From assembly GCA_026874595.1 (NCBI GenBank), contig CM049313.1, positions 48,659,659 to 48,723,658 on the forward strand: a stretch of 64,000 bases of DNA, in the 5' to 3' direction. Below, in pieces: positions 61,735 through 63,658 of this stretch (the first letter of the stretch is position 1; every line of letters begins with the position of its first letter). The DNA comes from Sipunculus nudus (Eukaryota; Annelida; Sipuncula; Golfingiida; Sipunculidae). The notes below the pieces were generated by a model. It was not told the DNA's origin, ran no database searches, and was given only the letters and a program-made list of their open reading frames with translations. The translations under genes and the position numbers were made by a program.

Positions 61735-63658
61735 GTGTGTGTGTTTATGGGAAATAAGAGATGCATCATGTATGGAACAGATTATAGTTGTTATTAATTA
61801 ACCGATAATAGAACAAGGAATGTAAAAATTGATTATTTTTTAATAAATCCATTTACAATAATTTTCCTTCCTTTTCAACACTAGTTTATGGCCGAACAAA
61901 ATATATACACCTTATATCTTAATCAAATCAGATAGAAGTGCAATAATGGATGACAGAATTTAATTAATACTTAGTTTATGCGCAAGTACATAAAGTGTTC
62001 ATCGTAGTACTGTCTCAAAAGAAAACTTTTAAACGTTATGCCTTTAAGTAAAATGCTATTATTGTTTGCTAGCTATTATAATATATAATCAATGGACCCA
62101 ATCGAAGGGCAATAATCAGCGATCAAATTGAATCGAAAACCTTTTATTTTATTGCTGTTTGCAAGACCAGCTTCTGCATTAACGGAAGAGTGTTTATTAT
62201 ATAAATAGTATTTAACCCAAAACATTAGATGTTTCTCTTGTTTAATATTGATAGAACATTTTTAAAACGTTTAATCAAAATTTAAGTAATAATGGAGCAA
62301 TTTGAGAATAGATTAACAGGAAAAAGTACCGATTCAGAAACCAACATGACCTTATTATTTCCAAAAACATTTTAATCTATAAAACCTGCATGATTTTTTA
62401 TTCATTTGTGCGTTTGATGGTAAGATAATAACACGGGGATCTTGTCATTTTATCAGTTATTTTGCTATTTTATTTATTTCTGAAACTCTGCATTTCATCG
62501 ATATTTGAGGAAATATGCGACACTGAGGCACATTTTGTAAACAACTTGTACTTTTTTGCTAACTGCAGTTACAGCCTACACGTATATTTAATGACAAAAT
62601 TAAATTCATTTAATTAGCAAATAAGGGGGGGGGGGGGCATTACTTTATATGTCCCCTGGCCGCCTGAAAACTGTAGGGGGAAGGGGTGGGGGCTTTCCGC
62701 TAAAGTACCGATTCAGAAACCAGCAAGTTGTAAAAAATTTCTAGAGATTCTAATTTACAAAACCTTTATATATTTTTTTATTTATAGTTTTTATTGGTGG
62801 ACTAGCATCATGTCGTGGCAACGGCATCTACGTTTACAGCAAATTAAGTTGGTATGGACACATCACAATAATAATCGTTGCTGTGCACTTAAGATTTTAT
62901 CACATGTATTTACCAATAACCAGTGACATGGTACACATCTATGTTTACAGCTAGGAAGTTTACATGGTAACTTTATACTTACAGTCGTTGCTGTGTACTT
63001 TTCCAGCCTGTCCCATACAGATATAGTAGTAGTTCTCGTTGCAGGCTCTGTCTCGCCACTTCAACAACATATCATTGTCCGGGATCACGGCTAAACAGTC
63101 GTGAGCGTCATTCGGGATTGTCAATTTACTCTGGTCCACAATGTTCACGTAGCTGGCGTACTGCAAGGAAAGCAAAAAATCATCCTATTAATGAATACTT
63201 ACAGGCTTTTCCTGTTTTATTTATTGTTTTTAATACATTTCCATAGTGTTTGTTTGCTTAAACAAGACCACATAAACAAAGTTTATGACAAAAGTTTATT
63301 TCTATGGTTTATAGGCGTAAGGAAATTAATTCAGAAAAAAAATCTTTTCTTTGTAGATGACATGTAGATACTTTTATATTTTCCGAAGAGAACACTTTAG
63401 TTCTGTACATGTTGTATGCTTAGGAAATGAATGCCCACTTATTTAACGAGGTACAATCGATACCAATGCAGACTTGTCCCACTCTTTACATATCTGACAT
63501 CGTAATTTACAAGTATATTCATATCATTTACATAAACACCATAGGTTGTGTGACATACCGTGAATGAACATCCATCCACCCAGTGGAACTGCAGCTCGTG
63601 ATCGCGGTCGTTGGCTCCGATCCAGATCGGCGTGTCGTCGTGGTTCCATACCTCTTTC
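2046..63658 (-). CDS. Giant modular extracellular protein gene: CTLD, three VWD-C8-TIL modules, EGF array (partial, 53 exons)
   Basis: This is a single minus-strand gene assembled from 53 exons listed separately below. Each exon has an AG acceptor and a GT donor (GC in two cases), and each junction keeps phase, giving about 2,635 open codons. Domains in order: C-type lectin end, EGF, then three VWD-C8-TIL-TILa/EGF modules separated by EGF linkers, then a long EGF array with Thr-rich mini-exons. VWD/C8/TIL proteins such as FCGBP, zonadhesin, SCO-spondin and mucins are secreted or membrane-tethered, disulphide-rich and often gel-forming; acidic D-x-[DN]-E-C starts on most EGFs indicate calcium binding. 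I infer a secreted or surface mucus, matrix or host-defence protein. The N-terminus (signal peptide, start of the lectin domain) and the C-terminus are not visible. It could be two genes if transcripts end between modules, but unbroken phase across all 52 junctions argues against that. Confidence 0.85.
2313..2441 (-). CDS. Exon 52: calcium-binding-type EGF domain (last one seen)
   Basis: Phase 1-1, 43 codons. (D)[18 protein letters not shown], then [15 protein letters not shown] and a last cysteine. Acceptor ttccAG, donor GTGAGT. It stands between Thr-rich mini-exons. Confidence 0.92.
2708..2740 (-). CDS. Exon 51: Thr-rich mini-exon
   Basis: Phase 1-1, 33 bp. It encodes [10 protein letters not shown]. 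Acceptor ttacAG, donor GTATGA. Same type of short mucin-like spacer as exon 50. Confidence 0.62.
3630..3760 (+). repeat. Possible tRNA-derived SINE relic
   Basis: It contains gtgggttcgaaca, a good RNA polymerase III B box, inside a locally GC-rich segment. No convincing A box or tRNA fold was found, so this is tentative. Confidence 0.3.
3838..3876 (-). CDS. Exon 50: Thr-rich mini-exon
   Basis: Phase 1-1, 39 bp. It encodes [12 protein letters not shown], a likely O-glycosylated spacer. Acceptor tttgcAG after a T-rich tract, donor GTAAGG. Identification rests on splice signals, phase symmetry and likeness to exons 51 and 53; there is no folded domain to confirm it. Confidence 0.65.
4225..4245. 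repeat. TG dinucleotide microsatellite
   Basis: About ten TG units. Confidence 0.9.
4452..4577 (-). CDS. Exon 49: calcium-binding-type EGF domain (DIDECDEG type, copy 3)
   Basis: Phase 1-1, 42 codons. (D)[17 protein letters not shown], then [19 protein letters not shown]. Duplicate of exon 46. Donor GTCTGT. The intron upstream of it carries the LINE fragment. Confidence 0.92.
4660..6118 (+). mobile_element. 5'-truncated, broken non-LTR retrotransposon (LINE) in intron
   Basis: The plus strand encodes the second half of a reverse transcriptase: motif A ([12 protein letters not shown]), [10 protein letters not shown], and the catalytic YADD at about 4,930, then the KLLGV and W-N-x-L-P-type regions. 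An in-frame TAA follows YADDI at about 4,942, and the frame shifts near 5,590. The endonuclease half is missing. The 3' end at 6,100-6,117 is a (AAAT)n tail, as in CR1/L2/Jockey-like elements. It lies opposite in sense to the host gene. It is dead, and I cannot assign the clade with certainty. Confidence 0.88.
6807..6935 (-). CDS. Exon 48: calcium-binding-type EGF domain
   Basis: Phase 1-1, 43 codons. (D)[18 protein letters not shown], then [19 protein letters not shown]. Related to exons 42 and 44 but clearly more diverged. Donor GTATGT. Confidence 0.92.
7326..7526 (-). CDS. Exon 47: EGF domain with fused tail (DENEC type, copy 2)
   Basis: Phase 1-1, 67 codons. (D)[20 protein letters not shown], then [14 protein letters not shown] and tail [14 protein letters not shown]. 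Compared with exon 39 it has two extra residues before G-Y-H-C. Donor GTGAGC. Confidence 0.9.
8562..8687 (-). CDS. Exon 46: calcium-binding-type EGF domain (DIDECDEG type, copy 2)
   Basis: Phase 1-1, 42 codons. (D)[17 protein letters not shown], then [14 protein letters not shown] and a last cysteine. It is closest to exon 49, with long identical DNA runs at the 5' end of the exon. Donor GTATGT. Confidence 0.92.
8931..9116 (-). CDS. Exon 45: EGF domain with fused tail (EIKEC type, copy 2)
   Basis: Phase 1-1, 62 codons. (E)[18 protein letters not shown], then [14 protein letters not shown] and tail [17 protein letters not shown]. Two stacked AGs occur at the acceptor (gcAGAG); using the first keeps the phase-1 frame. 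Paralogue of exon 37. Donor GTATAT. Confidence 0.9.
9290..9610. repeat. Diverged interspersed/tandem repeat, copies near exon 44
   Basis: It shares phrases such as ctatgaatttgagaaagatcaa, ggatactgcg and gtgctctagcggccat with 10.4-11.1 kb and 12.3 kb. It belongs to an intronic repeat with units of roughly 140 bp, much diverged. Confidence 0.6.
9791..9919 (-). CDS. Exon 44: calcium-binding-type EGF domain (DINECG type, copy 2)
   Basis: Phase 1-1, 43 codons. (D)[18 protein letters not shown], then [19 protein letters not shown]. Duplicate of exon 42. Donor GTTGGT. Confidence 0.92.
10176..10306. repeat. Foldback (hairpin) element, about 130 bp
   Basis: The left arm gaagactag ... cactagctgtcgggtgctcagcc pairs with the right arm ggctgaacacccgaaagctagtg ... 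ctagtcttc, leaving a short loop. The layout is of a small MITE or foldback unit; target duplication not resolved. Confidence 0.75.
10400..11090. repeat. Tandem array of diverged ~140-bp units
   Basis: Recurring order: attgtgctctggtggccat, a ggtctgtta segment, caccaatcatcattatgaatttgagaaaggtca, then ttgggatactgc. Four or so copies, each with substitutions. Another partial copy is at 12,305-12,390. Confidence 0.7.
11522..11704 (-). CDS. Exon 43: EGF domain with fused tail (VDPDPC type, copy 2)
   Basis: Phase 1-1, 61 codons. Contains [20 protein letters not shown] and tail [18 protein letters not shown]. Duplicate of exon 41. Donor GTAAGT. Confidence 0.92.
12523..12651 (-). CDS. Exon 42: calcium-binding-type EGF domain (DINECG type, copy 1)
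   Basis: Phase 1-1, 43 codons. (D)[18 protein letters not shown], then [19 protein letters not shown]. Only a few bases differ from exon 44. Donor GTTGGT, identical in both copies. Confidence 0.92.
13051..13350. repeat. Minisatellite, 109-bp period with ~21-bp subunits
   Basis: The subunit is ggaacgagataattatcgcgt. A higher-order period of 109 bp is seen from gtgaaacac at 13,098 and again at 13,207. Subunits contain the palindromes ataattat and cgcg. The first subunit is inverted. This is not a CRISPR array: there are no unique equal-length spacers. Confidence 0.9.
13493..16931. mobile_element. 3.4-kb foldback element with ~300-bp terminal inverted repeats
   Basis: The left end (13,493-13,800: tagtccatgagccag ... 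gtgctgttaaaatggcgaaacataac) is repeated in reverse complement at 16,668-16,931. A TA dinucleotide flanks both ends, compatible with a TA target-site duplication. The interior is AT-rich, without a transposase-like frame, so the element looks non-autonomous. A C-run of about 23 sits in the left arm only. It occupies the intron between exons 41 and 42; the matching intron between duplicate exons 43 and 44 lacks it. Confidence 0.82.
15913..15945. repeat. GA dinucleotide microsatellite
   Basis: About 16 AG units inside the foldback element. Confidence 0.95.
17229..17411 (-). CDS. Exon 41: EGF domain with fused tail (VDPDPC type, copy 1)
   Basis: Phase 1-1, 61 codons. (V)DPDPCS start, then [20 protein letters not shown] and tail [18 protein letters not shown]. 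Nearly identical to exon 43 by eye, and flanking intron sequence is shared. The start lacks the D-x-[DN]-E-C consensus, so calcium binding is doubtful. Donor GTAAGT. Confidence 0.91.
17880..18480 (+). repeat. Possible LTR-like sequence
   Basis: It has a TATA-like ggttataaataagg at 17,970, an aataaa signal near 18,390 and a terminal tgttaca near 18,475. This order suggests a solo LTR or LTR relic. Clear TG ... CA ends and a target duplication were not found. Confidence 0.33.
19509..19634 (-). CDS. Exon 40: calcium-binding-type EGF domain
   Basis: Phase 1-1, 42 codons. (D)[17 protein letters not shown], then [16 protein letters not shown] and a last cysteine. Donor GTATGT. Confidence 0.92.
20387..20581 (-). 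CDS. Exon 39: EGF domain with fused tail (DENEC type, copy 1)
   Basis: Phase 1-1, 65 codons. (D)[20 protein letters not shown], then [14 protein letters not shown], and tail [16 protein letters not shown]. Paralogue of exon 47, two codons shorter. Donor GTGAGT. Confidence 0.91.
21057..21182 (-). CDS. Exon 38: calcium-binding-type EGF domain (DIDECDEG type, copy 1)
   Basis: Phase 1-1, 42 codons. (D)[17 protein letters not shown], then a Y-x-C-x-C ending. Paralogue of exons 46 and 49, with the divergent C-terminal half. Donor GTGAGC. Confidence 0.91.
21479..21664 (-). CDS. Exon 37: EGF domain with fused tail (EIKEC type, copy 1)
   Basis: Phase 1-1, 62 codons. (E)[18 protein letters not shown], then [14 protein letters not shown], and tail [17 protein letters not shown]. 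It is a close paralogue of exon 45 (same length, same motifs). The start uses K instead of D/N before E-C, which may weaken calcium binding. Confidence 0.91.
22170..22298 (-). CDS. Exon 36: calcium-binding-type EGF domain
   Basis: Phase 1-1, 43 codons. (D)[19 protein letters not shown], then [16 protein letters not shown] and a last cysteine. Donor GTAACG. Confidence 0.91.
23016..23078. repeat. Compound AT / GT microsatellite
   Basis: A long AT run followed by cgcgtgtgtg repeats. Confidence 0.95.
23307..23432 (-). CDS. Exon 35: calcium-binding-type EGF domain
   Basis: Phase 1-1, 42 codons. (D)[18 protein letters not shown], then [17 protein letters not shown] and a last cysteine. Donor GTAAAG. 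Confidence 0.91.
23811..24075. repeat. Direct tandem duplication, ~136-bp unit, two copies
   Basis: Both copies contain ctacataatcactgttga, ggtcaatacgctcagct and catgaaaatctaact in the same order, with scattered differences. Intronic, between exons 34 and 35. Confidence 0.85.
24486..24659 (-). CDS. Exon 34: EGF domain with fused two-cysteine tail
   Basis: Phase 1-1, 58 codons. (D)[17 protein letters not shown], then [16 protein letters not shown], followed by the tail [17 protein letters not shown]. Eight cysteines in all. The tail is the same unit that exons 20 and 32 encode separately. Donor GTAAGT. Confidence 0.91.
25452..25574 (-). CDS. Exon 33: calcium-binding-type EGF domain
   Basis: Phase 1-1, 41 codons. 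(D)[16 protein letters not shown], then [18 protein letters not shown] and a last cysteine. It contains the C-x-[ND]-x4-[YF]-x-C-x-C site at which Asp/Asn beta-hydroxylation occurs in this class. Donor GTAAGT. Confidence 0.93.
25965..26018 (-). CDS. Exon 32: two-cysteine mini-exon (half-EGF tail)
   Basis: Phase 1-1, 54 bp. It encodes [17 protein letters not shown]. Like exon 20 it has the C-x-x-G-[FY] ... D-G-x-C pattern. It resembles the fused tail of exon 39 ([14 protein letters not shown]). Acceptor acAG, donor GTAAGT. Confidence 0.75.
26809..26937 (-). CDS. Exon 31: EGF-like domain, start of the EGF array
   Basis: Phase 1-1, 43 codons. (D)[17 protein letters not shown], then [16 protein letters not shown] and a last cysteine. 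From here on every exon is phase 1-1. Donor GTACGT. Confidence 0.91.
27572..27773 (-). CDS. Exon 30: TILa plus EGF-like domain, end of module 3
   Basis: Phase 0 to 1, 202 bp. It starts [18 protein letters not shown] (TILa) and ends [18 protein letters not shown]. Same plan as exons 9 and 18 but seven codons longer. Donor GTTACA. Confidence 0.87.
28988..29116 (-). CDS. Exon 29: TIL domain 3, second part
   Basis: Phase 0-0. It contains [20 protein letters not shown] then ECTNTC. The G-C-x-C-x-x-G ... L-S-G-x-x-C-[IV]-P core of TIL is clear. Donor GTGAGT. Confidence 0.89.
29538..29614 (-). CDS. Exon 28: TIL domain 3, first part
   Basis: Phase 1 to 0, 77 bp. It encodes [20 protein letters not shown] and EGVV. 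Matches the opening of exon 8 ([18 protein letters not shown]). This TIL is split by an intron absent from modules 1 and 2. Donor GTAAGC. Confidence 0.87.
31052..31199 (-). CDS. Exon 27: C8 domain 3, second half
   Basis: Phase 0 to 1. It contains [34 protein letters not shown] and ends WRSAVQC, the second half of a C8 domain (compare YDECVYDVC in exon 16). Donor GTAAGT. Confidence 0.9.
31613..31650. repeat. AT microsatellite beside exon 26
   Basis: About 19 AT units starting about 20 bp past the exon 26 donor side. Confidence 0.95.
31672..31816 (-). CDS. Exon 26: C8 domain 3, first half
   Basis: Phase 2 to 0. It reads [35 protein letters not shown] and ends LNDLAEQ. It matches the first half of exons 7 and 16; an intron has split this C8 domain. 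The intron just after it starts with a long AT microsatellite. The donor, GTCGGC, is weak but frame-required. Confidence 0.82.
32407..32553 (-). CDS. Exon 25: VWD domain 3, C-terminal part
   Basis: Phase 2-2. It begins [20 protein letters not shown], then [14 protein letters not shown]. The CGLCG block is intact. This exon also holds two cysteines of the C8 domain that follows. Donor GTACGT. Confidence 0.91.
32778..32961. repeat. pogo/Tigger-like MITE, 184 bp
   Basis: Terminal inverted repeats cagtgaaacctcgttgtgtcg and cgacacaacgaggttccactg, flanked on both sides by TA. The CAGTG...ACCTCG end and TA duplication are typical of pogo/Tigger-type elements. Confidence 0.85.
33285..34529. mobile_element. 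1.25-kb non-autonomous DNA transposon with TTA target duplication
   Basis: The ends tgcccttctcacactggcgt and its reverse complement at 34,510-34,529 are flanked by TTA on both sides, as in PIF/Harbinger-type elements. Both arms are filled with imperfect gcgttgac/atgactggcg repeats. The middle (about 33,640-33,980) is different in texture and holds a 110-codon minus-strand open frame of unknown origin. No transposase was seen. Confidence 0.82.
34836..35005 (-). CDS. Exon 24: VWD domain 3, third part
   Basis: Phase 0 to 2. It starts [19 protein letters not shown] and ends [11 protein letters not shown]. It corresponds to exon 14 and starts with the same V-D-G as exon 5. Donor GTAAGA. Confidence 0.89.
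36150..36416 (+). repeat. tRNA-derived SINE
   Basis: The head has a pol III A box (tggctcaggggtagag) and B box (gggttcgaatctc) at tRNA-like spacing and begins and ends like a tRNA (ggctt ... agcc). A non-tRNA body follows (cggtcggcttccacccaaggtgagcgctctgcagg). A second partial copy of the body lies at 51.5 kb in reverse, showing it is a dispersed family, not a working tRNA gene. Confidence 0.82.
36784..36934 (-). CDS. Exon 23: VWD domain 3, second part
   Basis: Phase 2 to 0. It encodes [20 protein letters not shown] and [16 protein letters not shown]. The frame stays open well into the intron, so I placed the end at GTG|GTAGGG, where codon phase fits exon 24 and the VWD strand pattern (VxVxxDGxxI ... 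V|VDG) is continuous. Confidence 0.82.
37258..37910. repeat. Tandem array of diverged ~120-157-bp units
   Basis: Anchors (gaaacatgaaattaggtcatggtgacc and variants) recur near 37,285, 37,441, 37,561, 37,718 and 37,864. Units also share gagcacccagacagtcagatgg and tcttctaacataacatcaagg. Confidence 0.8.
38033..38365. repeat. Harbinger-like MITE, copy B
   Basis: It starts ggccaaaa ... ggtatggttctcaggcac and ends gtgcctgagaaccaa ... tcgct, flanked by TAA (38,030-38,032 and 38,366-38,368). Same orientation as copy D. Confidence 0.85.
38565..38661 (-). CDS. Exon 22: VWD domain 3, N-terminal part
   Basis: Phase 1 to 2. It contains [20 protein letters not shown] then [13 protein letters not shown] is kept, but the usual T-F-D-G reads T-Y-D-Q, a departure from VWD 1 and VWD 2. 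This exon is much shorter than exons 4 and 13 because module 3 has an extra intron here. Donor GTAAAC. Confidence 0.9.
39368..39493 (-). CDS. Exon 21: calcium-binding-type EGF domain before VWD 3
   Basis: Phase 1-1, 42 codons. (D)[17 protein letters not shown], then [17 protein letters not shown] and a final cysteine. Acceptor preceded by a T/A-rich tract, donor GTAATT. Confidence 0.9.
40798..40848 (-). CDS. Exon 20: two-cysteine mini-exon (half-EGF tail)
   Basis: Phase 1-1, 51 bp. It encodes [16 protein letters not shown] with just two cysteines. This matches the last loop of an EGF domain (C-x-x-G-[YF] ... G-x-C), and also the tails fused to EGF exons elsewhere in this gene. Clear acceptor acAG and donor GTAAGT support a real exon although it is very short. 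Confidence 0.75.
41388..41513 (-). CDS. Exon 19: calcium-binding-type EGF domain
   Basis: Phase 1-1, 42 codons. (D)[17 protein letters not shown], then [16 protein letters not shown] and a last cysteine. Six cysteines and an acidic start. Donor GTAATT. Confidence 0.92.
42083..42263 (-). CDS. Exon 18: TILa plus EGF-like domain, end of module 2 (GC donor)
   Basis: Phase 0 to 1, the same length (181 bp) as exon 9. It starts [16 protein letters not shown] and ends [18 protein letters not shown]. The donor reads AAG|GCAAGT, a good match to the rare GC-AG intron consensus, and only this position keeps phase with exon 19. Confidence 0.86.
43111..43319 (-). CDS. Exon 17: TIL domain 2
   Basis: Phase 1 to 0. 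It contains [20 protein letters not shown], then [18 protein letters not shown] and EACGC. Standard TIL cysteine spacing. The two introns around it have the same phases as those of TIL 1. Donor GTAAGG. Confidence 0.91.
43634..43971. repeat. Harbinger-like MITE, copy C
   Basis: 338 bp with inverted ends (ggccaaaat ... ggtatggttctcaggcac / gtgcctgagaaccatacc ... ggcc) and a perfect TAA duplication at 43,631-43,633 and 43,972-43,974. Confidence 0.9.
44898..45190 (-). CDS. Exon 16: C8 domain 2
   Basis: Phase 2 to 1. Cysteine pattern: [54 protein letters not shown], ending DVC. A full C8 domain on one exon. Donor GTAGGT. Confidence 0.92.
45789..45971 (-). CDS. Exon 15: VWD domain 2, C-terminal part
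   Basis: Phase 2-2. It begins [19 protein letters not shown] and ends [11 protein letters not shown]. This is the CGxCGN end of VWD 2; the usual N-G after CGN is N-D. The donor chosen is GTCGGT because it alone keeps phase with exon 16; GTGATG five bases downstream would not. Confidence 0.88.
46480..46870. repeat. Repeat relic with ggactcg-rich ends
   Basis: Clusters of ggactcg occur at 46,485-46,560 and again at 46,808-46,870 around an AT-rich middle. It may be a decayed element; the family is not recognised. Confidence 0.4.
47112..47278 (-). CDS. Exon 14: VWD domain 2, middle
   Basis: Phase 0 to 2. It reads [15 protein letters not shown] at its start and [18 protein letters not shown] near its end, the central strands of a VWD domain. 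The G-L-K-V strand that opens exon 6 in module 1 lies inside this exon, so the two modules are cut at different places. Donor GTAAGA. Confidence 0.91.
47580..47643. repeat. Small hairpin element
   Basis: acaggaaacactatagactta pairs with aagtctagtgtttcctg across a short loop. Confidence 0.7.
47798..48096 (-). CDS. Exon 13: VWD domain 2, N-terminal part
   Basis: Phase 1 to 0, 99 codons. It contains [20 protein letters not shown] and strands such as [19 protein letters not shown], ending YGIRSM. Complete GDPH and TFDG motifs. Acceptor acAG, donor GTAAGA. Confidence 0.93.
49275..49409 (-). CDS. Exon 12: EGF-like domain before VWD 2
   Basis: Phase 1-1, 45 codons. It starts [17 protein letters not shown] and continues [11 protein letters not shown] with a late final cysteine. 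Two overlapping donors exist (GTATAT and GTAGGT). Only GTAGGT, four bases upstream, keeps phase with exon 13, so I placed the end there. Confidence 0.84.
49993..50462. repeat. MITE, ~470 bp, ends TTAAAGGNGCC
   Basis: The left end tttaaaggggcccaatcaccta mirrors the right end taggtgattaggcacctttaa. The inside is unrelated to any coding frame. The target duplication may be TTAA-like, but the ends overlap it. Confidence 0.75.
50711..50827 (-). CDS. Exon 11: short EGF-like domain
   Basis: Phase 1-1, 39 codons. It starts (D)[16 protein letters not shown], then [17 protein letters not shown]. The C2-C3 gap is only three residues, giving the compact fibulin/LDLR-type EGF spacing, unlike its neighbours. 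Donor GTAAGT. Confidence 0.88.
51528..51640 (-). repeat. Partial reverse copy of the SINE body
   Basis: ctgcagagcgctcaccctgggttgaggccgaccgtgg is close to the reverse complement of the 36.2-kb SINE body. The tRNA head is missing. Confidence 0.75.
51684..51806 (-). CDS. Exon 10: calcium-binding-type EGF domain
   Basis: Phase 1-1, 41 codons. It starts (D)[17 protein letters not shown] and continues [14 protein letters not shown]. All six cysteines are present, with an acidic N-E-C start. Donor GTAAGT. First of three EGFs linking modules 1 and 2. Confidence 0.9.
52311..52491 (-). CDS. Exon 9: TILa plus EGF-like domain, end of module 1
   Basis: Phase 0 to 1. It begins [16 protein letters not shown], the G-E-x-W ... 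C ... C start of a TILa domain, and runs into [14 protein letters not shown] with a final cysteine, an EGF-like end. The same fused layout occurs at the ends of modules 2 and 3. Donor GTAAAA. Confidence 0.88.
52965..53170 (-). CDS. Exon 8: TIL domain 1
   Basis: Phase 1 to 0. It shows [18 protein letters not shown], then [18 protein letters not shown] and TSCGC. This is a trypsin-inhibitor-like cysteine-rich (TIL) domain. In VWD proteins TIL domains are structural rather than inhibitory, which is assumed here. Donor GTGGGT. Confidence 0.9.
53244..53582. repeat. MITE with CCCAGTGGGCA ends
   Basis: It begins cccagtgggca and ends tgcccactggg. The inside is dense in the motif tcaatattga and variants. 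Lies in the intron between exons 7 and 8. Confidence 0.82.
53868..54145 (-). CDS. Exon 7: C8 domain 1
   Basis: Phase 2 to 1. A cysteine-rich block with [39 protein letters not shown] and a terminal GLC fits the eight-cysteine C8 domain that always follows VWD in this family. The whole domain is on one exon, as in module 2 but not module 3. Donor GTGAGC. Confidence 0.9.
54395..54470. repeat. G-run plus AC/AT microsatellites at a repeat end
   Basis: About 14 G, then acacac, then atatat. The upstream phrase cagtggcgtcaattt also occurs at 39,144, suggesting both are 3' ends of one element family. Confidence 0.6.
55983..56265. repeat. Decayed repeat with GC-rich inverted ends
   Basis: The left end tatccaggatttgggacaagggggtc and right end ccctcccgggtccgcccctta are loosely inverted. 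Similar ends (ggatccgcccctg, aggggcggattt) occur at 52,280 and 58,418. Confidence 0.4.
56407..56617 (-). CDS. Exon 6: VWD domain 1, C-terminal part
   Basis: Phase 1 to 2. It opens (D)[15 protein letters not shown] and contains [18 protein letters not shown], then GNSWQVEDD. The CGLCG-N-x-[ND]-G-x-x-x-D-D block is the standard end of a VWD domain; in mucins and vWF the CGLC pair takes part in disulphide chemistry. Acceptor ctAG, donor GTAAGT. Confidence 0.92.
57654..57747 (-). CDS. Exon 5: VWD domain 1, middle
   Basis: Phase 0 to 1, 31 codons. It reads [20 protein letters not shown], matching the V-[ND]-G-x-x-x-x-L-P strand-turn of VWD domains, and follows exon 4 without a frame break. Separated from exon 4 by a 3.3-kb intron. 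Donor GTGAGT. Confidence 0.88.
57748..61010 (-). other. Long intron between VWD 1 exons 4 and 5
   Basis: It holds MITE copy D, G- and C-runs at 58.43 and 58.61 kb, and an unusually GC-rich unexplained stretch at about 58,650-59,100. No exon with good splice sites was seen. Confidence 0.6.
60619..60953. repeat. Harbinger-like MITE, copy D
   Basis: 335 bp with ends tgccaaaa ... ggtatggttctcaggcac and gtgcctgagaaccatacc ... ttttggca. TTA precedes and follows it (60,616-60,618; 60,954-60,956). Opposite in orientation to copy C. Confidence 0.9.
61011..61267 (-). CDS. Exon 4: VWD domain 1, N-terminal part
   Basis: Phase 1 to 0. It carries [20 protein letters not shown], the hallmark start of a von Willebrand type D domain, followed by the C-x-x-x-W-x-E-L-P region and beta strands ending KQQRIVM. 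GDPH is the motif at which some mucin VWD domains are known to self-cleave between D and P. Acceptor gtAG, donor GTAAGT. Confidence 0.92.
61526..61648 (-). CDS. Exon 3: EGF-like domain between lectin and first VWD
   Basis: Phase 1-1, 41 codons. It shows [10 protein letters not shown] and SRCVCDRGF, the middle of an EGF domain. Only five of the six cysteines are inside the exon; the first is made at the splice junction (T from exon 2 plus GT here, after SND). The Gly-aromatic spacing of the C5-C6 loop is slightly long. Donor GTAAAT. Confidence 0.85.
61649..62982 (-). other. Intron between exons 2 and 3
   Basis: AT-rich with a G-run at about 62,628. Apart from the microsatellite above I see nothing coding. 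Confidence 0.6.
61681..61743. repeat. Palindromic AC-AT-GT microsatellite
   Basis: An acacac run, then atatat, then gtgtgt, so the tract can fold on itself. Confidence 0.92.
62983..63160 (-). CDS. Exon 2: C-type lectin domain, C-terminal part
   Basis: Phase 0 to 1, 59 codons plus one base. It has [20 protein letters not shown] followed by [10 protein letters not shown], which fits the end of a CTLD: C, then W-x-D-x-x-C, then the Y-[IFV]-C-x motif. The usual W-N-D calcium-site triplet reads W-R-D, so calcium-dependent sugar binding is doubtful. Donor is GTAAGT. The last base (T) joins the first two bases of exon 3 to make a cysteine codon. Confidence 0.88.
63559..63658 (-). CDS. Exon 1 (first visible): C-type lectin domain, central part
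   Basis: Phase 2 to 0, 33 codons. It contains [18 protein letters not shown], the W-[IV]-G-x-[ND]-D ... W-x-D-G core of a C-type lectin-like fold. Acceptor reads aacAG, donor GTATGT. The upstream part of the domain (first helices and first cysteine) should be on an earlier exon that I could not place with a proper acceptor. Sugar-binding EPN/QPD motifs are not evident here, so the ligand is unknown. Confidence 0.85.
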
